Below the pieces are notes generated by a model. That model ran no database searches. It was not told the origin of the DNA and worked only from the letters and a program-made list of their open reading frames with translations. The translations under genes and the position numbers were made by a program. DNA of 64,000 nucleotides from Alistipes_A hominis (lineage in GTDB: Bacteria > Bacteroidota > Bacteroidia > Bacteroidales > Rikenellaceae): positions 124,001-188,000 of the forward strand of contig NZ_JACOOK010000003.1 in the NCBI RefSeq assembly GCF_014288115.1, read 5' to 3'. Below, one piece after another: positions 27,290 through 35,643 of the stretch (positions within the stretch are counted from its first letter, which is position 1; each line of letters opens with the position of its first letter).

Positions 27290-29113
27290 TTACCGTTTGC
27301 CGCGTTTCTTACCGCCGGCCCGTTTGTCGAAGCCCGCTTTGCCGCCCCAGCCGGCTGCCGGATTGACCGCATCCCACTGGACGTTGTTCCAGTCGAAGTC
27401 GTTTTTTCTCGGATTTCCGCCGGATTTGCGGGCGGCGTCCCTGCGTTCCGTTTTCCGATCCTCTTTCCGCGCGCCTTTGCGCTTCTCTTTCCGGAAGTCC
27501 CGTCCCGAACGTTCCTTGTTTTCGCCGGAATCGCCGTCTTTGGCGAGTTCCGCGATCGGGCGTCCTCCGCGGTTGATGTCGTTGAGCTGGCGGATCGCCT
27601 GCCGGGCGTCCGAGAACGGTACGGTTACGAACGAATAGCTATCCATCACCCGTACGTCGTCGATCTTGTTGTCCGGCAGCCGACACTCGCGTTTCAGCAT
27701 GTCGGTCAGTTTGCGGGCGTCGAAACCGTCCATTTTGCCGATCGAGATGAACAGCCGCGCCGTTCCTTTGCGGTCGACGTTGATCGAACGGATTTCGGGG
27801 TAGCTGCTCTCTTCGAGTTCGTTTTTGAACGCCAGTTTCAGCAGGGCCGCCAGCGCCACTTCCGGGTCGAGGTTTTGCAGCACCTCGCCGGCCATTTCGG
27901 TATATTTGCGGTACGACTCGCTTTCGACGATTTCGATCAGGTCGTCCTTGATCTTGGTCTTTTTGATCTCGACGACGTCCTGCGCCGACGGCAGGGCGAC
28001 TTTCTTGATGTCCACTTTGATTTCCCGTTTCAGCGAACTGAACTGCCGGTATTCCGAATGCGAGATGAACGTGATCGCCGTACCGGTATTGCCGGCGCGG
28101 CCCGTGCGGCCGATCCGATGCACGTAGGATTCAGTGTCCTGCGGCAGCGAATAATTGATCACGTGGGTCAGGTTGTTGATGTCGATCCCGCGCGCCGCCA
28201 CGTCGGTGGCTACCAGTATATTGGCCAGCTTTTTCTTGAATCGTTTCAGGATTTTTTCGCGTTGTACCTGCGAAACGTCGCCGTGCAGTCCTTCGGCCGC
28301 ATACCCGCGTTCGGTCAGCTTGTTGACCACTTCGTCCACGCCGATCTTGGTGCGGCAGAAGACGATCCCGTAAAATTCGGGTTCGACGTCGATGATTCGC
28401 GTCAGCGCGTCGAATTTGTCGCTGTCGCGCACTTCGAAGTAGATCTGGTCGGTCAGTTCGGTGGTGACTTCTTGTGCCGGTACGCGCAGGATTTCCACGT
28501 CGCGCATGTATTTTTTCGACAGGCGGATGATCCGTTCGGGCATGGTCGCCGAAAACAGCAGGATGCGGCGGTAGTCGTTCGTATTGGACAAGATTTCTTC
28601 GACGTCTTCGATAAAGCCCATATTGAGCATTTCGTCCGCTTCGTCGAGGATCAGGTATTTCAGGGCCTTGATGTCCAGTGTTCCGCGACGCAGGTGGTCG
28701 AGGATGCGGCCGGGCGTGCCGACTACGACATCGATGCCTTTGCCCAGACGCCGCAGTTGTTCGGTCATCGAAGCTCCTCCGTAGATCGGCGAAATGACGA
28801 GTTTGCGTTTGGCGTTGAACGACAGGATTTCTTCGGTAACCTGCAGGGCCAGTTCGCGGGTGGGAACCAGAATCAGCGCTTGGGTCGCTCCTTTCTGCGG
28901 GCGCAGTCGTTCGAGGATTGGCAGGCCGAAAGCGGCGGTTTTACCGGTGCCGGTCTGGGCCTGTGCGATGATATCGTTTGTTTTTTCGTCGTCGAGCAGA
29001 ACGGGGATCGTGAGTTTCTGGATCGGAGACGGGGTTTCGAAGCCTTTCGCTTTAATGGCTTCGAGGGTGACATCGGTCAGTCCGAGCGCTCCGAATTCTT
29101 CTAATTGAACCAT
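27290..29113 (-). CDS. DEAD-box ATP-dependent RNA helicase (DeaD/CsdA-like)
   Basis: This 607-residue helicase has the Q motif GFETPSPIQ, Walker A AQTGTGKT, PTRELALQV, VVGTPGR, DEAD in LILDEADEML, SAT and the C-terminal HRIGRTGRAG. Residues about 480-555 form a DbpA/CsdA-type RNA-binding domain (ARLFISIGKMDGFDARKLTD). A basic tail of Arg, Lys, Gly and Asp follows and ends GGKKRGKR. It probably acts in ribosome assembly or RNA decay. It is transcribed alone, with a leader of about 100 bases that would suit cold-shock control. Confidence 0.95.
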   Translation of the reverse strand: MVQLEEFGALGLTDVTLEAIKAKGFETPSPIQKLTIPVLLDDEKTNDIIAQAQTGTGKTAAFGLPILERLRPQKGATQALILVPTRELALQVTEEILSFNAKRKLVISPIYGGASMTEQLRRLGKGIDVVVGTPGRILDHLRRGTLDIKALKYLILDEADEMLNMGFIEDVEEILSNTNDYRRILLFSATMPERIIRLSKKYMRDVEILRVPAQEVTTELTDQIYFEVRDSDKFDALTRIIDVEPEFYGIVFCRTKIGVDEVVNKLTERGYAAEGLHGDVSQVQREKILKRFKKKLANILVATDVAARGIDINNLTHVINYSLPQDTESYVHRIGRTGRAGNTGTAITFISHSEYRQFSSLKREIKVDIKKVALPSAQDVVEIKKTKIKDDLIEIVESESYRKYTEMAGEVLQNLDPEVALAALLKLAFKNELEESSYPEIRSINVDRKGTARLFISIGKMDGFDARKLTDMLKRECRLPDNKIDDVRVMDSYSFVTVPFSDARQAIRQLNDINRGGRPIAELAKDGDSGENKERSGRDFRKEKRKGARKEDRKTERRDAARKSGGNPRKNDFDWNNVQWDAVNPAAGWGGKAGFDKRAGGKKRGKR

Positions 29114-29222
29114 GTATATGTATAGTTATTGTGGTGTAAAATATGACCGACATGTAAATTTTTTAGGTCATGGCGTCAGGGCGACGCAATTCCGATACAA
29201 GTGACAAATCATAAATTTGCGG

Positions 29223-29230
29223 CAAAGATA
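29223..29230 (-). promoter_or_regulatory. -7 element (TATCTTTG) for the RNA helicase gene
   Basis: An exact TAnnTTTG match on the reverse strand, about 110 bases before the start codon. It implies a long 5' leader. Confidence 0.55.
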
Positions 29231-29241
29231 CGTAAATAAAT

Positions 29242-29280
29242 GGAAAACCGCGACAAATTTTGTTTTTGTCGCGGTTTTCC
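29242..29280. terminator. Hairpin between the helicase and Nudix genes
   Basis: Perfect inverted repeat GGAAAACCGCGACAAA / TTTGTCGCGGTTTTCC. It lies upstream of both divergent genes, so it may be a relic terminator or a regulatory structure rather than the end of a present-day gene. Confidence 0.5.
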
Positions 29281-29394
29281 TCTCAGTATCACGTTTTTTG
29301 TTCCGGACTTACCGGTGTCTGTCCGATTTCCTGAAATCGTTTTGCAGCCCGGAAAATTTTGAGTAAACTTGCCGTTGCGTTTAAAGAGTGTAAA

Positions 29395-29949
29395 ATGTCC
29401 GAAGAGAAAAAAGTGAAAGTATTGCAGAGCGAGTATCTTTTCAACCGTCCGTGGCTTACGGTGCGCAGGGAATCCATCGTGCTGCCTAACGGGAATCCGG
29501 TTCCCGAATACTACGTTCTCGAATATCCGGAATGGGTGAATACGATTGCGATTACCCGCGATCGGAAGTTCGTTTTCATTCGTCAGTACCGGCACGGTCT
29601 GGGATGCGCCTTGATGGAACTGTGTGCCGGGGTTTGCGATCCGGAGGATGCCTCGCCGCTCGCCGCCGCCCGACGGGAGTTGCTTGAAGAGACCGGTTAC
29701 GGCCGTGGAACGTGGCGCGAGCTGATGACCGTTTCGGCCAATCCGTCTACGCATACCAACCTGACCCATTGTTTTGTCGCCGAGGATGTCGAACCCGTTT
29801 CGGAGCAGCATCTCGAAGCGACCGAAGACCTGACCGTGCACTTGCTTTCACAGGACGAGGTCCGTGATCTGCTGTTGACCGACCGGGTCAAACAAGCGTT
29901 GCATGCGGCTCCGCTTTGGCGGTATTTTGCCGAGAATCGCTTGCTTTAG
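29395..29949 (+). CDS. Nudix hydrolase (ADP-ribose pyrophosphatase-like)
   Basis: I take the start at 29395 (MSEEKKVKVLQSEYLF), giving 184 residues. The Nudix box reads GVCDPEDASPLAAARRELLE then ETGY, fitting G-x5-E-x7-REUxEExGU except that Asp stands at the first Glu position. The upstream strand pattern (TIAITRDRKFVFIRQYRHGL) and the ELCAGVCDPE lead-in fit the ADP-ribose/nucleoside-diphosphate-sugar branch. It hydrolyses an X-P-P bond in the cytosol. It ends 15 bases from the convergent phage-type cassette. Confidence 0.88.
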   Translation: MSEEKKVKVLQSEYLFNRPWLTVRRESIVLPNGNPVPEYYVLEYPEWVNTIAITRDRKFVFIRQYRHGLGCALMELCAGVCDPEDASPLAAARRELLEETGYGRGTWRELMTVSANPSTHTNLTHCFVAEDVEPVSEQHLEATEDLTVHLLSQDEVRDLLLTDRVKQALHAAPLWRYFAENRLL

Positions 29950-29964
29950 AATTTCGATCCGGTT

Positions 29965-30456
29965 TTACAATAACCATTTTCCGATCGAACGGAGCGCCAG
30001 CCACAGTGCGACCAGCCCGATCGCATACAGTGCAATTCGTCCGGCGGAGGATTTTTTTACGGTTTTCGCAGTCTCCGTTTGCGATTCCGTCCGGCGGAGT
30101 CGTACGGATTGCGCCGTTTTTTCCTGTTCTTCTTTTTTATTGACCGAGGTGCTGTGTCTGATACCTCGTACGCGGGTGACCCGTTTGATTCCCGCCGGTA
30201 TCCGTCGTATCGTATCGGGGACGGTGTCGCGGCCTTTCAAAACGTATTCGGTACGGACGATCTCCCAGTTTTCCCAGTCGTCGGTCAGTTGTTCCGCAAC
30301 CTTGTCTTTTTCCGATCGGACGGTCGCCGTCGTGTCGCGCAGCGACTGCCGGTCGTGCGATTGCAGGTTCCTGCTTGTCCTGCAGCCGCTCCCTGCGACC
30401 GTCGCCGTCAGCAGTACCGGCAGACCGCATTTAAAAAAGGTACGGATGCAGCGCAT
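29965..30456 (-). CDS. Phage-type lipoprotein with C-terminal membrane helix
   Basis: The 163-residue protein starts with a lipoprotein-like signal (GLPVLLTATVAGSGC, Cys25 as lipidation site). It has a charged, probably helical middle (KDKVAEQLTDDWENWEIVRT and EEQEKTAQSVRLRR) and ends in a hydrophobic helix (IALYAIGLVALWLAL). Last in the cassette after holin and transglycosylase, it occupies the slot of a spanin or other outer-membrane disruption protein. That role is inference. Its start overlaps the transglycosylase gene by 26 bases. Confidence 0.6.
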   Translation of the reverse strand: MRCIRTFFKCGLPVLLTATVAGSGCRTSRNLQSHDRQSLRDTTATVRSEKDKVAEQLTDDWENWEIVRTEYVLKGRDTVPDTIRRIPAGIKRVTRVRGIRHSTSVNKKEEQEKTAQSVRLRRTESQTETAKTVKKSSAGRIALYAIGLVALWLALRSIGKWLL

Positions 30457-30928
30457 CGGGAATCAGCGATTTCAGTTTTGCTCGGAATTCGCCGACGGTG
30501 ATCCTATCGTCTCCGTCGGTGTCGAAAATCGGGTTCTGCCGGGCGATCACACGGGCCGGCAGCCGCCGGGTCTGTAGGACGTATCCGTCCGGTTTGCCGA
30601 TGGCGGCCGGGAAAAAACAAGCCAGATAGAGGTCTGCGAACGTCCGGCAGCGTGCGGCATAGGGCCTGAAAAACAGTTCGACGTAATCGAGCTGTTCTTC
30701 CCCGGTCATTTTCAATAGTTTTTCTGCGGTCGTTCCGAGTCCTTCCGCCGTAGCCGGCATGAACTGGATCAACCCGACGGCCCCGCCGCGCGGATTCCGC
30801 GCCGAGGGATCGAGGCGGCTTTCGCTCCACATGATCGCCATCAGGTGATCCGGGTTGACGCTGAGTCGGGCCGCGATTTGTTTTACTTTACCGGCGAATG
30901 CCGGCGGGACTTTGTTTTCGTAGATCAT
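30431..30928 (-). CDS. Lytic transglycosylase (SLT fold) with EF-hand-like C-terminus
   Basis: The start at 30928 gives 165 residues and overlaps the holin stop as ATGA. The soluble lytic transglycosylase core is plain: catalytic Glu36 in MWSESRLDPSARNPRGGAVG, then LIQFMPATAEGLG. Near the C-terminus DTDGDDRITVGEF is a calcium-binding EF-hand loop (D-x-D-x-D-x-x-x-x-x-x-E). It cleaves peptidoglycan as the cassette's endolysin; calcium may gate folding or activity (inference). There is no signal peptide, consistent with release through a holin. Confidence 0.85.
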   Translation of the reverse strand: MIYENKVPPAFAGKVKQIAARLSVNPDHLMAIMWSESRLDPSARNPRGGAVGLIQFMPATAEGLGTTAEKLLKMTGEEQLDYVELFFRPYAARCRTFADLYLACFFPAAIGKPDGYVLQTRRLPARVIARQNPIFDTDGDDRITVGEFRAKLKSLIPDALHPYLF

Positions 30929-31344
30929 AGCGAATCTTTTTCGAGTTTTCGGTCGATTTCCTGTTTCATGTATTTTTTTAGTTTCCGGAATAGCGGGTGT
31001 TCCGATATTTCGGCTGCATTCTCCAGGTAGCTCCACAGCTCCACGCCGCAGACGAATCCTGTGAACAGGTTGGCCAGGCGCAGCCCTGCGAACGGGAGGA
31101 TGCAGGTGTCGATCAGCCACGTCATCGCGATGCCTACCGTGACGAAGACCAGCTTGTAGACGGTTCTCCATGCCTTGTCGCTTTCGAAGGCCCACGGGCG
31201 TTTCATGCGTCCGGCGCGTTTGTAGCTCGCCGCGACGCCCGTTGCGAAATCGACGCATACGAATGCCAGCGCGCAGCATACCAGCGGTTGCACCGGCGCG
31301 AACAGGGCCGCGACCGAAGAGATCGTTCCGATCATTTGTTTCAT
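30925..31344 (-). CDS. Phage holin family protein
   Basis: The start at 31344 (MKQMIGTISSVAALF) gives 139 residues. Two or three hydrophobic segments (PLVCCALAFVCVDFATGVAA, LVFVTVGIAMTWLIDTCIL, AGLRLANLFTGFVCGVELWS) and a highly charged C-terminus (KKYMKQEIDRKLEKDSL) match the toxin-secretion/phage-lysis holin family common in Bacteroidetes phages. It forms membrane holes for the endolysin encoded immediately downstream. The frame is open far upstream, but only this start fits the family. Confidence 0.8.
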   Translation of the reverse strand: MKQMIGTISSVAALFAPVQPLVCCALAFVCVDFATGVAASYKRAGRMKRPWAFESDKAWRTVYKLVFVTVGIAMTWLIDTCILPFAGLRLANLFTGFVCGVELWSYLENAAEISEHPLFRKLKKYMKQEIDRKLEKDSL

Positions 31345-31355
31345 ATGAGGCGTTT

Positions 31356-31823
31356 TTACAGAATGAATCCGCCTTTTATCAAGACCCGGCGGCGGATATT
31401 TTCTTTCGGGTCGTATTCCGGGAACATCGCCGGATTGTTTTCCACGTAGTCGATCGCCTTGTCCAGCAGCGTGTCGGCATCGTTGCGCGCCTGCCTGCGC
31501 AGTCGGTGCAGCCGGCTGTCCGGGACGGCTTCCGTGTAGGCGGATTTGTTCTGCCGGACGCCGGCCGCACCGATCGCGGCGCACTGTTCGTCTACCATCA
31601 GGTAGCGTACGTAGTAAGCCAGCGCGGGCTTTATATACGTCCGGCAAAAAGCCGCGTACGGTTCTTCGCCCAGTTTGTCGTACAGTTTGCCGAATACCGG
31701 GCGCAGGAATCCCAGTTGCGCCGTTTCGATTCGGGCCGGGACGATCATCCCTTCCGGAACGTATTCGTTCGACGGGAAGGCCGTTTCCAGCACTTCGGCG
31801 GCGGTAATCAGTAAGTCGGTCAT
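31356..31823 (-). CDS. Phage-type protein, possibly DUF6712 head-tail connector
   Basis: This 155-residue, mostly alpha-helical protein begins MTDLLITAAEVLETAFPSNE and has a long helical core (PVFGKLYDKLGEEPYAAFCR). It follows the portal gene by 12 bases. Position and size fit Bacteroidetes head-completion or connector proteins; I associate it with DUF6712, but only loosely. No catalytic motif is seen. Confidence 0.5.
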   Translation of the reverse strand: MTDLLITAAEVLETAFPSNEYVPEGMIVPARIETAQLGFLRPVFGKLYDKLGEEPYAAFCRTYIKPALAYYVRYLMVDEQCAAIGAAGVRQNKSAYTEAVPDSRLHRLRRQARNDADTLLDKAIDYVENNPAMFPEYDPKENIRRRVLIKGGFIL

Positions 31824-31835
31824 GTCTTTGCGTGT

Positions 31836-33059
31836 TTAGTCGATGTTGCGGAGCGCGTATTTGGTGATCTGCGCCAGGTAGAGGTTTTGTTCCGGATCGT
31901 CCGGGTCGTAGCTCAGCCCGTCGTTTTTGCGGGCTTCCCACACTTTCATGTACAGCGGTTTCGATCGGGTGGGAGGGCGGTTGATGACTTGCAACGACGA
32001 CGCCTCGCAGTGCAGACAGCGTTCGATGACCGTCCGGATCGGTTCCAGCAGTTCCTGCTGTTCTCCGAGAATCAGCGTGTTCAGGGCGATTTCATATTCG
32101 TGCAGGATGCGTTCGGCGTTGAATCCGGTCGTATAGTCCAGTCCGCTCAGCGACCGGAACCACGAATGTGCGACCACGATGTCCGACGTAGCCTGGTCGT
32201 GCAGCAGTTTCCAGTCTCCCTCGTTGGCCGAGGCGATGGGTACGAATTTCGAGTTGTCCGTCTCTTCGGTGTTTTTGACCATGAACATCACCTGTCCCGG
32301 TTTTCCGGCGAATCGTTTTTCTGCGGCCGAGATGATGTCGTAAGCGTCCTGTTCGTTATCCACGTCTCCGTCCAGCACCATGATACCCGACAGTTGGAAC
32401 GAGTTGTCCAACCGGCTGATGTTCCATTGGTCGGTCTTGTAGGCGATCGCCGATACGTTCAGTCCGGCGATGTAGGCTGGCAGTCCGTAGTGTTCGAACA
32501 TCGGTTCGTAGTCTTTATAATGAACGATCGACCGCAGCGTCCCGTCCGGGGCCGGTTCGAATATCGGGTAGAGCGGCAGCGATTTGGCCTGCTGCAATGT
32601 GAATGCGGTCCAGTCGTGGTGCAGCAAGATGTGCGTTCCGTCCCGTGCGACCCGGCACCGCGAGGCGTCCTGGTGGAACAGCGACAGGGATGTTTCGTCC
32701 GGGTCGGTCGCTATTTCGAGAAATGCGTTTCCGAACAGCGATTTGTCGAATGCCAGTTTATTGAGGATCACGCGCAGCGATTCTCCGGCCCCGTTCGCCC
32801 GTTCCGCGATGGCCGCCAGCGTTCGGCGTTCCGGATCGCAGGTGAATCCTTTGCCCGAGATGTAATCCGCTTTGTCGTTGATGATTCTCCGGTGTGTGGG
32901 CGACCGGCGCGACATCAGCGCCAGGGCATTCGGGAACAGGTTGTCCGATCCCCATCGCCAGTAACGTTCGTTTCCCGCCTTGTCGGGGCCGGCCGCTGCG
33001 AACGGATTGACCGTATTCCCGCGCACATACAGGTTTCTGGATGTATTTTTCGTTTTCAT
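31836..33059 (-). CDS. Phage portal protein
   Basis: The 407-residue protein has the N-terminal pattern of Bacteroidetes portals: RNLYVRGNTVNPFAAAG, then NERYWRWGSDNLFPNALALM and RRSPTHRRIINDKADYISGK. The stem/crown helices follow, with TTGFNAERILHEYEIALNTL near the C-terminal third. Portals form the dodecameric ring through which DNA enters and leaves the capsid. Here the portal gene lies downstream of the capsid gene, the reverse of the common order, and no terminase precedes it. Confidence 0.72.
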   Translation of the reverse strand: MKTKNTSRNLYVRGNTVNPFAAAGPDKAGNERYWRWGSDNLFPNALALMSRRSPTHRRIINDKADYISGKGFTCDPERRTLAAIAERANGAGESLRVILNKLAFDKSLFGNAFLEIATDPDETSLSLFHQDASRCRVARDGTHILLHHDWTAFTLQQAKSLPLYPIFEPAPDGTLRSIVHYKDYEPMFEHYGLPAYIAGLNVSAIAYKTDQWNISRLDNSFQLSGIMVLDGDVDNEQDAYDIISAAEKRFAGKPGQVMFMVKNTEETDNSKFVPIASANEGDWKLLHDQATSDIVVAHSWFRSLSGLDYTTGFNAERILHEYEIALNTLILGEQQELLEPIRTVIERCLHCEASSLQVINRPPTRSKPLYMKVWEARKNDGLSYDPDDPEQNLYLAQITKYALRNID

Positions 33060-33132
33060 CGGAATGAGTTTTTTTCAACGGGAAACAGGAGAGCGTTCGT
33101 TGCCGGCTCCCGTTTCCCGTTGGTTTCGATTG

Positions 33133-33669
33133 CTATCCGGCTGCGGAGAACAGCGTTTCCATATCCCCGAAGAACGGTTTGGCTTTCGAAACGTCTTGGC
33201 TGCGCAGCGTGATGACTTCGTTCGTTCCTTCGGCAAGCTGTTTTCCGGTCGTTCCGTTGGCCGAAACGAGTCTCAGTGGCCGTTCTTTTTCGAACTCGAC
33301 GGAGTAGCCCACCAAGAACGAATCCCCGTTCGGAGTCGTCAGCAGGGCGATCAGCCCGTTGCGTGCGGCGTCGGCGATCGAGGTGATCGCCGGGGAGCTG
33401 TCGTTGCCCATCTTATCGAGCGTGAAGATCAGCTCGTGGGTGACGACCTGCGCCCCGTTGACGACCGAAACGGTCTCCCGGTATTCGGCTTCATCTTCCC
33501 GGAATTCGTATTTCGAAAAATAACAGTCTTCGTCGAGCCGGATCGCGGAGTATCCTTTCTCCGCGCTCGCGTAGGTCACTTCGGCCACGTCGCTCTGTTC
33601 GACCAGTCCGATCAGGCGGATCCCTCCGTTTCGTCGGCTTCTGGATCGGGCGTAATTTGACAATGACAT
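33133..33669 (-). CDS. Phage-type structural protein (tail tube or head decoration candidate)
   Basis: The 178-residue, mostly beta protein reads IRLIGLVEQSDVAEVTYASA and then DCYFSKYEFREDEAEYRETV, with a C-terminal helix around FFGDMETLFSAAG. It is 23 bases after the capsid gene and before the portal gene. Size and beta content fit a tail-tube or decoration protein. I do not recognise a family. Confidence 0.5.
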   Translation of the reverse strand: MSLSNYARSRSRRNGGIRLIGLVEQSDVAEVTYASAEKGYSAIRLDEDCYFSKYEFREDEAEYRETVSVVNGAQVVTHELIFTLDKMGNDSSPAITSIADAARNGLIALLTTPNGDSFLVGYSVEFEKERPLRLVSANGTTGKQLAEGTNEVITLRSQDVSKAKPFFGDMETLFSAAG

Positions 33670-33692
33670 AATCGGTCTGTTTTATCGGTTGA

Positions 33693-34937
33693 TTACTGGA
33701 TGATGAATTCTCCGCTCTCCCCGTTGAGGTAGGTGACGGTGCAGCGGATTTTGACAATACCGCTTCCGGTCAGCGTTCCGCCGAAAACGCCCTGTTCCCC
33801 GGTCAGCGGGACGGCTTCTCCTACCGGGCTGTCGTCGTTTGCGAGTCCCTGCGCCGTTAGGCTGTTCACGGCGCGGTATCCTTTTACGGTGATGCTGACC
33901 GCTCCGCCCGAAGCGTCGATGCCGTCCGAGGACAGTGTCGCGGAGATGCCTCCGACCGCCATCGAAACCATTTCGGGGAGCAGGTAGTCGCATCCGGCCA
34001 TAAAGATGGCCCGTTGTCGGTTTTCCATCTGATCGGGATTGTACCACATCCGGATTTCGGTTCCCGGGAAGTCGGCCGTGTTGACCGCGATCGCCAGATT
34101 TCTACGGTCGGTGAGCAGCGCGAACGTCTGCGGCATGTCCCCGCACGTTTTCAGGTAAGGCGTTACTTGGATGTCGATTACCGGTATCCCTCGGTATGAG
34201 AGCGCTTCGCGTCCGTTTTGCTTGGCGAGATAAGCCGATTCGAGTACCACGTTATCGAGTTCTTCCTCGTATCTGGCATAAATATCCGACGTTACCAGAT
34301 AAACCAGATTGCCTTGCGGTTTGAACGCTTTCAGAACTTCCGGCGCATCTTCCCACAGCTTCTTGAACACTTTTTCGGCAGCGTCGGTTTCGCTGTTGCC
34401 GGCAAAATTTTCCGGCAGGTAGAAGCAGGGTACGTCGTTTTCACCGGGCCCGCTGTCCGCGAGCAGGCGTTTGACGAATCCGTCGAAGGTTGCCAACTGC
34501 CCGTTGCGTTCGGTGTCCCCGAGCCACATCGTCGCACGGATGCTTTCCGCGACGGCTTCCCGGAACAGGGACGTTTCGGCGGCTTCCAGTTCCGTCCCGG
34601 ACAGGTCGTCCAGGTTGACGTCGCTGCGTCCGGCAATCGTTTCGTAAACCATGTTGAAGTAGTCGTCGGCCGAGTATCCGACTTCCGCCTTTACTTTAGA
34701 CAGTTGGATCTGCTTTTGAAATTTGGTTGCGCTTTCTCCTCCGTTCCAGCCGCTCGCCGTGTATTTTTGCAGGATGTCCCCCGCCCGTTTCCAGAATTGG
34801 AGCGTCGTCGGAACGGGGGTGTTGTACAGGATTTTGATGCCCAGGTCGACGGCGTCCGACCCGCTCAGCATCGGCCGAAAAAAGATCGTTTCGAGGTCGC
34901 GTCCGGTGTAGTTTTTAGGGTTTTCGATTTTTGCCAT
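33693..34937 (-). CDS. Major capsid-like protein with C-terminal Ig-like domain
   Basis: This 414-residue protein resembles HK97-fold capsid proteins of Bacteroidetes phages: an N-terminal arm (FFRPMLSGSDAVDLGIKILY), a helical spine (AETSLFREAVAESIRATMWL) and the P-domain text LVTSDIYARYEEELDNVVLE. The region RMWYNPDQMENRQRAIFMAG is typical near capsid C-termini. Residues from about 330 (AVGGISATLSSDGIDASGGA, KIRCTVTYLNGESGEFII) form an added Ig-like beta domain, as found on surface-displayed capsid decorations. The Glu/Asp-rich 88-residue protein upstream could serve as scaffold. Confidence 0.6.
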   Translation of the reverse strand: MAKIENPKNYTGRDLETIFFRPMLSGSDAVDLGIKILYNTPVPTTLQFWKRAGDILQKYTASGWNGGESATKFQKQIQLSKVKAEVGYSADDYFNMVYETIAGRSDVNLDDLSGTELEAAETSLFREAVAESIRATMWLGDTERNGQLATFDGFVKRLLADSGPGENDVPCFYLPENFAGNSETDAAEKVFKKLWEDAPEVLKAFKPQGNLVYLVTSDIYARYEEELDNVVLESAYLAKQNGREALSYRGIPVIDIQVTPYLKTCGDMPQTFALLTDRRNLAIAVNTADFPGTEIRMWYNPDQMENRQRAIFMAGCDYLLPEMVSMAVGGISATLSSDGIDASGGAVSITVKGYRAVNSLTAQGLANDDSPVGEAVPLTGEQGVFGGTLTGSGIVKIRCTVTYLNGESGEFIIQ

Positions 34938-35007
34938 AATTTTTATAGTTTACAAAAATGTTTTAGTGTTCTTTTATAAAGTAAATATTACTTTACGCAG
35001 TCCGGCC

Positions 35008-35274
35008 TTATCGTCTGAAATTGCGTAGATCGCTGTCGTAGGCCGCCTGGTTGGCCGAACGGGGCGTTTCCGTCGGGGATGGGTCTTCGTGCGGAAGCGT
35101 TCGGGTCGCCGTTACCGTTTGTCCGGCGGCCGTCTCTTCGGCCGGCGTGTCGGCTGGTTCCGCCAACGCTTCGTTCAGCGTTTCCAGTTGTTTGTCGCTC
35201 ACCCCGTTCTCCGTGTCGGAAGCGAGGCCGAGCCTGCCCAGTAGGGCGTTCCATTGTTCTCGGATCGTTGTCAT
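35008..35274 (-). CDS. Small acidic phage-type protein upstream of capsid (scaffold candidate)
   Basis: An 88-residue protein with a short N-terminal helix (MTTIREQWNALLGRLGL) and a disordered Ala/Glu/Thr/Pro-rich remainder (EALAEPADTPAEETAAG). Directly before the capsid gene (70-base gap), it sits where scaffolding proteins lie. There is no family recognition. Confidence 0.5.
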   Translation of the reverse strand: MTTIREQWNALLGRLGLASDTENGVSDKQLETLNEALAEPADTPAEETAAGQTVTATRTLPHEDPSPTETPRSANQAAYDSDLRNFRR

Positions 35275-35357
35275 GGTTGATTGTTTGGTGGTTTGTATGG
35301 TGCTGCGAAGGTACGCGGTTCGTCACGGAAATTTTTTCTACGAAAACCGACTTTTCG

Positions 35358-35624
35358 TTACAGGTTTACGTCGGTATAGTAGTACATGCATTTGCGCACG
35401 TATTCGTAGGTGCAGGCGAATTGTTCGGACGCCATCCACATCGCGTCGATCTTTTTCATCCCGTTCTTTTGCAGTGCGGCTACGAATTCCCGGATCGTCA
35501 GTACTTTGCACAGCGTGATGTCGATCACGCCGATTCTGGTCAGTTTCTCGACCAATTGTTGCGGAGCGAGCTCTCCGAACCGCATGCCGATCATGCGGAT
35601 CAGTTCTTTTTCGTAACGTGTCAT
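35358..35624 (-). CDS. Small helical phage-type protein, unknown function
   Basis: An 88-residue helical protein beginning MTRYEKELIRMIGMRFGELA, with the motif KKIDAMWMASEQFACTYEYV. No signal peptide or membrane segment. The packed layout and the normal coding pattern support a real gene. It may be a DNA-binding or structural accessory protein; I cannot assign it. Confidence 0.55.
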   Translation of the reverse strand: MTRYEKELIRMIGMRFGELAPQQLVEKLTRIGVIDITLCKVLTIREFVAALQKNGMKKIDAMWMASEQFACTYEYVRKCMYYYTDVNL

Positions 35625-35643
35625 ATTTTCGGATTTATGGCTT

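Noticed and set aside
27242..29104. A 620-codon open frame antisense to the DEAD-box helicase
   Set aside because: The helicase frame has all family motifs. The antisense frame reads as mirror text without domains.
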